Shown here: piece after piece, positions 1 through 4,873 of the stretch | Numbering within the stretch: the stretch's first letter is position 1 | Layout: each line of letters begins with the position of its first letter | NCBI GenBank assembly: GCA_050693155.1 | Contig: JBOGWA010000110.1 | Span: 1-5,477, forward strand | Source of the DNA: JBOGWA01 sp050693155 | Lineage (GTDB): Bacteria > Actinomycetota > UBA4738 > CALAEC01 | Direction of reading: 5' to 3' | Length of the DNA: 5,477 nucleotides | The notes under the pieces: generated by a model | Database searches by the model: none | The model's input: only the letters and a program-made list of their open reading frames with translations | Told to the model about the DNA's origin: nothing | Program-made: the position numbers and the translations under genes

Positions 1-138
1 CGTGGCTTTCCGAGGGAGGGCCGGAAGGGGTGGACTGCCAGCCGGTTTCTGCCGGTTTCTGAGGGTGGAAGGAAGCCCTTCCACGGGTACTGACGCTGGA
101 AGCGCGCCACCCCGACGGCCTCGACGGAGAAAGCCACG
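1..138. ncRNA. Candidate structured RNA or long imperfect inverted repeat, family unknown
   Basis: The stretch can fold into a long rod. Seen directly: bases 1-10 (CGTGGCTTTC) are perfectly complementary to 129-138; 16-19 plus 21-22 can pair with 117-122; 27-33 (GGGGTGG) pair perfectly with 107-113; 38-42 (CCAGC) pair with 95-99; and 65-72 (GTGGAAGG) pair perfectly with 77-84 around an AAGC loop. The stems are nested in order, as in an RNA. The outer stem touches the window edge, so the element may extend upstream. No run of T follows it, so it is not a classical intrinsic terminator. I compared it by eye with SRP, 6S, RNase P, tmRNA, cobalamin, SAM and SAH riboswitch signatures and found no match. 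It could be a non-coding RNA on either strand, a leader, or a REP-like palindrome. GC-rich DNA gives some pairing by chance, so the function is inference only. Confidence 0.35.
41..60. repeat. Perfect tandem repeat, 2 x 10 bp
   Basis: The unit GCCGGTTTCT occurs twice in immediate succession (41-50 and 51-60). It sits on the 5' side of the inner part of the predicted rod, between the CCAGC stem strand and the apical hairpin. It may be a replication-slippage duplication or two copies of a short binding site. Two copies alone do not tell these apart. Confidence 0.75.
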
Positions 139-140
139 GC

Positions 141-177
141 GCCTCACCACGGTGGGAGAGGCCGGCGCAGGCTCACC
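141..177. other. Possible alternative-pairing hairpin region
   Basis: GCCTC at 141-145 can pair with GAGGC at 158-162. The hexamer CTCACC occurs at 143-148 and again at 172-177, and either copy could pair (with a G-T wobble) with GGTGGG at 151-156. Such mutually exclusive pairings occur in attenuators. Here the stems are short, there is no U-tract, and the likely transcription start of the next gene lies downstream, so the regulatory reading is weak. Confidence 0.15.
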
Positions 178-187
178 AGGATGGGAC

Positions 188-197
188 AAAGGAGGGG
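188..197 (+). promoter_or_regulatory. Strong Shine-Dalgarno-like sequence at unproductive spacing
   Basis: AAAGGAGGGG is a near-perfect anti-16S match, but it ends 19 nt before the mutase ATG at 217, well beyond the usual 5-9 nt. It does lie downstream of the alternative in-frame ATG at 181, so it cannot serve that start either. The GTG at 197-199 is in another frame and hits TAG after one codon. If transcription starts near 214-217, the motif is not even in the mRNA. It is probably coincidental in G-rich DNA, or belongs to a longer transcript from an upstream promoter. Confidence 0.3.
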
Positions 198-202
198 TGG
201 TC

Positions 203-208
203 TAGAAT
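203..208 (+). promoter_or_regulatory. Probable -10 box for a leaderless transcript of the mutase gene
   Basis: TAGAAT differs from the TATAAT consensus at one position and keeps the key A2 and T6. It ends 8 nt before the ATG at 217, so transcription would begin at or within a few bases of that ATG. This is the arrangement typical of leaderless mRNAs, which are common in actinobacteria. No good TTGACA-like -35 is visible 16-18 bp upstream (180-185 reads GATGGG), so the promoter relies on the -10 alone or on an activator. This is an inference from position and sequence. Confidence 0.5.
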
Positions 209-216
209 CGGGCGAG

Positions 217-1551
217 ATGAGCCTTGAGCGGATCTTCAAGGCCTACGACATCCGCGGGATCTACCCGGACGAACTCACCGAAGCGATCGCTCGGGACGTA
301 GGCGCCGCATTCGCCGGGTTCGCCGAGTCGGACCGGGTCGTCGTCGGCAGGGATTGCCGGGCGTCGTCCCCGGCCCTCGCCGAAGCGTTCGCGAGCGGGG
401 TCACATCGACCGGGACGGATGTGCTCGACATCGGGCTGGCCACGACGGACATGGTCTATTTTGCTTCCGGGCGACTCGGACTTCCCGGCGCCATGTTCAC
501 CGCCAGCCACAACCCGCCCGAATACAACGGGATCAAACTCTGCCGTGCGGGTGCGGCGCCCGTCGGTGAAGACTCGGGGCTCCAAGAGATTCGGGCGGCG
601 GTCGAATCCGGCCGAGCAACGGCCTCCGACGGGAAAGGAGCGCGTGAGCGACGGGACCTGGTCGCTGAATTCGTCGACCATGTGGTTTCGTTCGTCGAGC
701 CCGACGCGGTCGATCCGCTTACGGTCGTCGCGGACGCAGCCAACGGCATGGCCGGGCTCGTCCTCGAGCCGATCTTCGACCGACTGCCGGCAAAGCTCGT
801 CGGCCTCTACCTCGAGCTCGACGGCACGTTCCCGAACCATCCTGCCGATCCGATCCAGCCCGAGAATCAGGAGGACCTGAGGAAGGCCGTGATCGAGCAC
901 GGCGCCGATATCGGCCTCGCGTTCGATGGCGACGCCGACCGCGTGTTTCTGGTCGACGAGACCGGTGAGAGCGTGTCCGGTTCCCTCGTCACGGCGCTCG
1001 TGGCCGAGACGATGCTGGAACGTGAGCCCGGGGGGAGCGTGATCCACAACCTCATCTGTTCCCGGGTCGTCCCCGAAGTGATCCGCGAGCACGGGGGGAC
1101 CCCGATCCGTACTCGGGTCGGGCATTCCTTCATCAAGAAGGTCATGGCGGAAACCGGAGCGATCTTCGGCGGCGAGCACTCAGGCCATTACTACTTCCGT
1201 GATCACTACCGCGCCGATTCCGGTCTCATCGCGGCGTTGATCGTTCTCGAACGTCTGTCGCGAGCGGGGGCGCCCCTATCGCGCCTCCTCGAGCCCTACC
1301 GGCGCTACGAGGCATCAGGCGAGATCAACTCGGAGGTTCTCGACCAACTGCGCGCGATCGAACGGGTTGCCGGCGCCTTCGCCGACGGGCGGCATGACCG
1401 ACTCGACGGTCTCACGGTCGAGTACGTGGACTGGTGGTTCAATGTCCGTCCTTCGAACACCGAGCCGCTCCTGCGCCTCAATGTCGAGGCCCGAACGCCG
1501 GAGCTTCTCGAGGAGAAGACGCGGGCCGTGCTCGAGGTGATCCGCACCTAG
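217..1551 (+). CDS. manB: Phosphomannomutase/phosphoglucomutase (alpha-D-phosphohexomutase family)
   Basis: This cytoplasmic enzyme interconverts mannose-6-P and mannose-1-P (and often glucose-6-P and glucose-1-P), feeding GDP-mannose and other glycan precursors. The 444-aa protein is of normal family length and has all four signature loops in order: KAYDIRG near the N terminus; the phosphoserine loop TASHNP at 95-100 (catalytic Ser97); the Mg-binding DGDADR at 237-242; the sugar-recognition loop GGEHSGHYYF at 318-327; and the phosphate-binding RPSNTEP at 411-417. GEHSG is the loop typical of dual-specificity PMM/PGM enzymes. I chose ATG 217 because the family homology begins at once (SLERIFKAYDIRG) and a -10-like box lies 8 nt upstream. 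An in-frame ATG at 181 would add 12 residues, but it has no ribosome-binding site and no family homology. It heads the six-gene run. The symbol could equally be pmm or algC-like. Confidence 0.95.
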   Translation: MSLERIFKAYDIRGIYPDELTEAIARDVGAAFAGFAESDRVVVGRDCRASSPALAEAFASGVTSTGTDVLDIGLATTDMVYFASGRLGLPGAMFTASHNPPEYNGIKLCRAGAAPVGEDSGLQEIRAAVESGRATASDGKGARERRDLVAEFVDHVVSFVEPDAVDPLTVVADAANGMAGLVLEPIFDRLPAKLVGLYLELDGTFPNHPADPIQPENQEDLRKAVIEHGADIGLAFDGDADRVFLVDETGESVSGSLVTALVAETMLEREPGGSVIHNLICSRVVPEVIREHGGTPIRTRVGHSFIKKVMAETGAIFGGEHSGHYYFRDHYRADSGLIAALIVLERLSRAGAPLSRLLEPYRRYEASGEINSEVLDQLRAIERVAGAFADGRHDRLDGLTVEYVDWWFNVRPSNTEPLLRLNVEARTPELLEEKTRAVLEVIRT

Positions 1552-1560
1552 GAGGGAGGA
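1551..1560 (+). promoter_or_regulatory. Ribosome-binding site of the Trm112-like gene
   Basis: GGAGGGAGGA contains two overlapping purine-rich Shine-Dalgarno matches, 4-8 nt before the GTG at 1564. Its first G is also the last base of the mutase TAG stop (1549-1551). The motif fixes the GTG start of a gene too short to be obvious otherwise. Confidence 0.8.
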
Positions 1561-1563
1561 AGC

Positions 1564-1737
1564 GTGCCGGTCGACAAGCAGCTGCTGGAGATTCTGGCGT
1601 GTCCGAACTGTCGTGGCGACGTCGAGTACCGAGAGCAGGAGAACGTCATCGTCTGCATCGGCAAATGCCGCTATCGCTATCCGGTCCGCGATGACATCCC
1701 CGTGATGCTCATCGAGGAGGCCGAGAAGCCCACATGA
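1564..1737 (+). CDS. Trm112-like zinc-ribbon protein (UPF0434/YcaR family)
   Basis: This is a 57-aa protein starting at GTG with a strong ribosome-binding site. It matches the Trm112/UPF0434 pattern: LLEILACPNCRG at 7-18, then a second cysteine pair C31 and C35, and the hallmark YPVRDDIPVML at 39-49. The cysteines C13, C16, C31 and C35 could form a complete zinc site; the E. coli relative YcaR, as I recall it, lacks the last one. In eukaryotes and archaea, Trm112 proteins are small activating partners of SAM-dependent methyltransferases for tRNA, rRNA and release factors. The role of the bacterial proteins is less settled. It lies 12 nt after the mutase stop and 7 nt before the isomerase start, which fits co-transcription. 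I recall the same position, between pmm and a SIS-domain gene, in Streptomyces. Family assignment is firm; the partner is unknown. Confidence 0.9.
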   Translation: MPVDKQLLEILACPNCRGDVEYREQENVIVCIGKCRYRYPVRDDIPVMLIEEAEKPT

Positions 1738-1744
1738 GGGCACG

Positions 1745-2800
1745 TTGACGCTGGAGGACGCGCAGGCGCTCCGAGCAATCGATCGATCAGGCTTGCTGGA
1801 TGCATTCCTGAGTCTGCCCGAGCAGTTCGCTCAGTCGTTCCCAGTTGGATTGGCGGCGACGTCCCTCCCGCGAACCGACGAGGTACGAGCGGTGCTGTTC
1901 TGCGCGATGGGCGGATCTGCGGCCCCCGGCGATCTCATCGCCGCCGCGTTTCGGGACCGGGCGCGGATCCCGATGGTTGCGATCCGCGGTTACGACGTGC
2001 CGGCACACGCGACCCCGGAGACACTCGTTGTGTGCGTGTCGTATTCAGGAAGCACTGAAGAGACCCTGTCCGCGTTTCGCCAGGCCCGCGATCGGGGTTG
2101 CCCGACCGTCGCGATCTGCTCGGGCGGCGCGCTGGCCGAGGAGGCCCTTCAGGTGGTTCGTATCCCGAGCGGGCTTCAGCCCCGAGCGGCTCTCGGCCAC
2201 CTTGCCGGGGCGACGCTCGGCGTGCTCGCCCCATGGTGGGCGGGCACGGAGAACGATGGGGCGATCGGAGAAGAGGTCGCTCTGACCCTCGGGGGCCTGG
2301 CATCCCGTCTTGGCCCGGAGACCCCCGCTCCGGAAAACGAGGCCAAGGACGTCGCCGCCTGGCTCGGGGAGCGGGTTCCCGTGATCTGGGGATCAGAAGG
2401 CGTCGCCGCGGCCGCCGCCTGGAGGTGGAGGTGTGCATTCAGCGAGAACGCGAAAGCGCCCGCGTTCTCGTCTGAGCTGCCCGAGCTCGACCACCACGAA
2501 GTAGCGGGCTGGGCTCCCGGCAGCGGGGAACGGTTCGCGCTGATCGTCCTGCGGCACGATGGCGAGCACACGAGCGTCGGACCACGACTCCGGGCAACGC
2601 TCGAAGCGATCGAGGAGGCCGGGCTCCTCGTCCGCGAGGTGCGGGCGGCCGGTGACTCCGACTTCGCTCGCGGGCTCGGCCTCATGCTGCTCGGTGATGC
2701 CGTGAGCACGTACCACGCCCTCGCTCGCGGCGTCGACCCCACACCGATCCACGCCATCGATCGCGTGAAAGAGTCCCTCGCGAGGGAGACTGGGCCGTGA
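1745..2800 (+). CDS. Bifunctional phosphoglucose/phosphomannose isomerase (SIS-domain family)
   Basis: The enzyme class interconverts glucose-6-P, fructose-6-P and mannose-6-P. The 351-aa protein has two SIS-type halves. Visible motifs are MGGSAAPGD at 55-63, the sugar-phosphate loop SYSGSTEET at 99-107, PRAALGHL at 146-153, ENAKAPAF at 234-241 followed by LPELDHHEVAGW at 245-256, and the C-terminal GVDPTP at 329-334 with Lys342. Glu, His and a C-terminal Lys in these regions are the catalytic set described for the Pyrobaculum PGI/PMI, so the protein looks active rather than a degenerate SIS relative. The start is TTG 1745, preceded by GAGGG at 1736-1740 and 7 nt after the previous stop; no better in-frame start is near. 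Next to the mutase it would give fructose-6-P to mannose-6-P to mannose-1-P. The balance between glucose and mannose activity cannot be read from the sequence. Its stop overlaps the next start (GTGA). Confidence 0.87.
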   Translation: MTLEDAQALRAIDRSGLLDAFLSLPEQFAQSFPVGLAATSLPRTDEVRAVLFCAMGGSAAPGDLIAAAFRDRARIPMVAIRGYDVPAHATPETLVVCVSYSGSTEETLSAFRQARDRGCPTVAICSGGALAEEALQVVRIPSGLQPRAALGHLAGATLGVLAPWWAGTENDGAIGEEVALTLGGLASRLGPETPAPENEAKDVAAWLGERVPVIWGSEGVAAAAAWRWRCAFSENAKAPAFSSELPELDHHEVAGWAPGSGERFALIVLRHDGEHTSVGPRLRATLEAIEEAGLLVREVRAAGDSDFARGLGLMLLGDAVSTYHALARGVDPTPIHAIDRVKESLARETGP

Positions 2801-3627
2801 GCGGAGTTGGCCCGGGCGACGGGGATGAGGAACGAGGAGCGGCGCTCGTACGTTCGCGGACGGATTTCGTCCCGGACGTTGCGGTGATCCTGGGCTCCGG
2901 TCTCGGGAAAGCTCTCGCGGCGCTCGATGCCGAGCTGGAGCTCGCCTACACGGCCCTCCCTGGATTCCCAGCGCCATCGGTTCCCGGGCACGAGGGTCGG
3001 CTCGTACTCGGGATGCTCGGCGGCGCTCGGGTTGCCGGCTTTCTGGGTCGGATCCACTTCTACGAGGGGCACGCTATGAGCCTCGTCACGCTCCCGGCGA
3101 GACTCTCGGCGGCGCTCGGCGCCCGCGTGCTCATCGTGACCGCAGCGGTCGGGGCGCTCGACTCGTCCCTCGAGCCCGGGTCGCTGGTCGTGTGCTCGGA
3201 TCACCTGAATCTTCTCGGCGAGAACCCGCTACGTGGCTGGCGGGACGCCGACGGCAGGCCGGCCTTCGTCGATCTCTCGACGGTGTACGATCCCGGCCTG
3301 CAAGAGGCGGCGGTCGCGGCAGCGAAAGGCGTGGGCCTGCCCGTCGCTCGCGGTGTCTACGCGGCGATGTCCGGACCGACATACGAGACTCCCGCGGAGG
3401 TGGAATTCCTGCGGCGCGCGGGCGCGTCGGTCGTGGGGATGTCGATGGTCCCCGAGGCGACCGCGGCCACGGCGCTGGGACTTCGTTGCTTGGGGTTGTG
3501 CTGCGTGACCAATGTCGTTGGAGGGTCGGTGACTCACGAGGACGTCACGAGCGTGGCGAGCGCCTTCGCCGTCCCGTTCGGCGCGCTGCTGGAGCAGGTA
3601 CTCGAGGGGGTCTCCCATGGCAAGTGA
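2797..3627 (+). CDS. Purine nucleoside phosphorylase, trimeric PNP/MTAP family
   Basis: It would split purine (deoxy)nucleosides with phosphate into free base and (deoxy)ribose-1-P in the cytoplasm. The 276-aa length is typical of trimeric PNPs. Motifs in order: phosphate-binding GSGLG at 33-37, GHEGR at 64-68, GRIHFYEGH at 84-92, GPTYET at 193-198 with base-contacting Glu197, GMSMVPE at 214-220, and VTN with Asn239, followed by His247. Asn at 239 matches the 6-oxopurine enzymes (inosine/guanosine); methylthioadenosine phosphorylases have Asp there. The loop TAAVGAL at 115-121 departs from the usual TNAAGGL, so substrate range is less sure. The GTG start overlaps the isomerase stop by 4 nt and has GAGGGAG at 2782-2788; the roughly 23 residues before the conserved core are poorly conserved. 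It ends inside the next gene, an 11-nt overlap. Methylthioinosine or methylthioadenosine phosphorylase is the main alternative. Confidence 0.9.
   Translation: MSGVGPGDGDEERGAALVRSRTDFVPDVAVILGSGLGKALAALDAELELAYTALPGFPAPSVPGHEGRLVLGMLGGARVAGFLGRIHFYEGHAMSLVTLPARLSAALGARVLIVTAAVGALDSSLEPGSLVVCSDHLNLLGENPLRGWRDADGRPAFVDLSTVYDPGLQEAAVAAAKGVGLPVARGVYAAMSGPTYETPAEVEFLRRAGASVVGMSMVPEATAATALGLRCLGLCCVTNVVGGSVTHEDVTSVASAFAVPFGALLEQVLEGVSHGK
3604..3610 (+). promoter_or_regulatory. Ribosome-binding site of the adenosylhomocysteinase gene
   Basis: GAGGGGG ends 6 nt before ATG 3617 and lies within the last codons of the phosphorylase gene. It supports ATG 3617 over the nearby ATG at 3627, which is in a different frame, and makes the 11-nt gene overlap credible. 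Confidence 0.75.
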
Positions 3628-4873
3628 TGTGCGCGATCCGACGCTCGCCGCTCAGGGGCGAGACCGAATCGATTGGGCCTCGCGTGAGATGCGCGCTCTC
3701 GGTCTCATTCGCGAGCGGTTCGAAAAGGAACGTCCACTCGACGGGCTTCGGGTCGGCGCCTGCCTCCACGTGACGACCGAGACCGCCAACCTCGTGGCGA
3801 CGCTGGTGGCCGGGGGGGCGGAGGTCGGGCTCTGCGCGTCCAATCCCCTCTCGACCCAGGACGACGTGGCTGCGGCGCTCGCCGAAGACGAGGGCGTTTC
3901 CGTCTTCGCCATCCGCGGGGAGGACACCGAGACGTTCTATCGGCATATCGCCGACGTTCTCGACCTGCGCCCACACTTCACGATGGATGACGGCGCCGAT
4001 CTCGTGAAGACGCTGCACGCCGAGCGAACCGGCCAGCTTTCCGAGGTGCGGGGTGGGAGCGAGGAGACGACGACGGGCGTGATCCGGCTTCGGGCCATGG
4101 CCGCGGATGGCGTGCTCGCCTATCCGATCGTTGCGGTGAATGACGCACAAACGAAGCATTTGTTCGACAACCGGTTCGGCACCGGCCAGTCAACGATCGA
4201 CGGGATCATGCGCGCGACGAACCTGCTGATCGCGGGGCGCGTCGTGGTCGTGTGCGGGTACGGCATGTGCGGCCGGGGCGTTGCGATGCGAGCCAGCGGA
4301 TTCGGAGCAAGCGTGGTGGTCACCGAGGTGTCACCGCTCGCAGCACTCGAGGCTGCCATGGAGGGCTACCGGGTCCTCCCGCTCCGCGAAGCCGCCCGCC
4401 TGGGTGACGTGTTCGTCACGGTGACGGGGAACACCGGCGTCATCCGCGAGGAGCATCTCGCCGTGATGAAGGACGGGGCGGTGCTCGCCAACGCCGGGCA
4501 CTTCGACGTCGAGATCGACCGAACGGCCCTCGAACGCCTGGCGTCCGAGCGCCGACGACTTCGCGGCGTGGTGGATGAGTACCGCATGCCCGATGGCCGG
4601 AGAATCTCGCTCCTCGCCGAGGGCAGGCTCGTCAATCTCGCCGCCGCGGAGGGGCATCCGGCGGCGGTCATGGACATGTCCTTTGCGAACCAGGCGCTCA
4701 CCCTCGAGTGGCTCGCCGCCCGCGCGGGGGAGCTCGAGCCCGCGGTCTACCCCGTGCCCGAGGAGATCGATCACGAGGTCGCAGCGCTCAAGCTTCGCGC
4801 GATGGGGATCGAGATCGACGAGCTCACCGCCGACCAGGAGGCCTATCTTCGGTCCTGGGAATCGGGGACGTGA
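3617..4873 (+). CDS. ahcY: Adenosylhomocysteinase, short archaeal/Thermotoga-type
   Basis: This NAD-dependent cytosolic enzyme reversibly splits S-adenosylhomocysteine into adenosine and homocysteine, relieving inhibition of methyltransferases. Visible in 418 aa: base-recognition LHVTTET at 50-56, SNPLSTQDD at 75-83, DDGAD at 124-128, GGSEETTTG at 146-154, catalytic-type K180 and D184 in VNDAQTKHLFDN, the NAD-binding GYGMCGRG at 214-221 with an acidic residue (E237) after the next strand, NAGHFDVEI at 292-300, and LLAEGRLVNLAAAEGHP at 332-348. The RFGTGQST segment has Thr189 where human SAHH has Cys195. The C terminus ends LRSWESGT as in Thermotoga-like enzymes and lacks the Lys/Tyr tail (KPDHYRY type) of the classical bacterial and eukaryotic form. 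The HxTxE base motif (51-55) favours adenosine over the inosyl substrate used by HxExK relatives; that is inference. It overlaps the phosphorylase upstream and the unknown gene downstream. Confidence 0.95.
   Translation: MASDVRDPTLAAQGRDRIDWASREMRALGLIRERFEKERPLDGLRVGACLHVTTETANLVATLVAGGAEVGLCASNPLSTQDDVAAALAEDEGVSVFAIRGEDTETFYRHIADVLDLRPHFTMDDGADLVKTLHAERTGQLSEVRGGSEETTTGVIRLRAMAADGVLAYPIVAVNDAQTKHLFDNRFGTGQSTIDGIMRATNLLIAGRVVVVCGYGMCGRGVAMRASGFGASVVVTEVSPLAALEAAMEGYRVLPLREAARLGDVFVTVTGNTGVIREEHLAVMKDGAVLANAGHFDVEIDRTALERLASERRRLRGVVDEYRMPDGRRISLLAEGRLVNLAAAEGHPAAVMDMSFANQALTLEWLAARAGELEPAVYPVPEEIDHEVAALKLRAMGIEIDELTADQEAYLRSWESGT

Noticed and set aside
61..90. GGAAGGAAGC, similar to the conserved tip of bacterial SRP (4.5S) RNA
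   Set aside because: In SRP RNA the GGAA is a tetraloop closed by CC/GG with an asymmetric loop beyond it. Here these bases form one strand of a perfect 8-bp stem and the flanking conserved bases are missing.
86..106. ACTGACGCTG, resembling a 16S rRNA segment
   Set aside because: The match is about 10 bases only and the flanks do not continue as 16S; coincidence.
2..205. A 67-codon plus-strand open frame at the left edge
   Set aside because: Low-complexity Arg/Gly/Pro-rich translation, no ribosome-binding site, and it coincides with the predicted stem-loop structure; typical of chance open frames in GC-rich non-coding DNA.
1..216. SAM, SAH, cobalamin or other known riboswitch upstream of a methyl-cycle operon
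   Set aside because: The context made it worth checking, but none of the conserved core sequences I know for these classes is present.
202..1179. A 325-codon minus-strand open frame opposite the mutase
   Set aside because: Long antisense frames are expected opposite GC-rich genes; the translation has no family motifs, while the plus strand carries all mutase signatures.
2176..3204. A 342-codon minus-strand open frame across the isomerase/phosphorylase junction
   Set aside because: Arg/Ser/Pro-rich shadow translation spanning two well-supported genes on the other strand.
3812..3818. Run of seven G, and another at 5275-5281, as possible phase-variation tracts
   Set aside because: Seven-base runs are common in DNA this rich in G, the first lies in a housekeeping enzyme, and both frames are intact.
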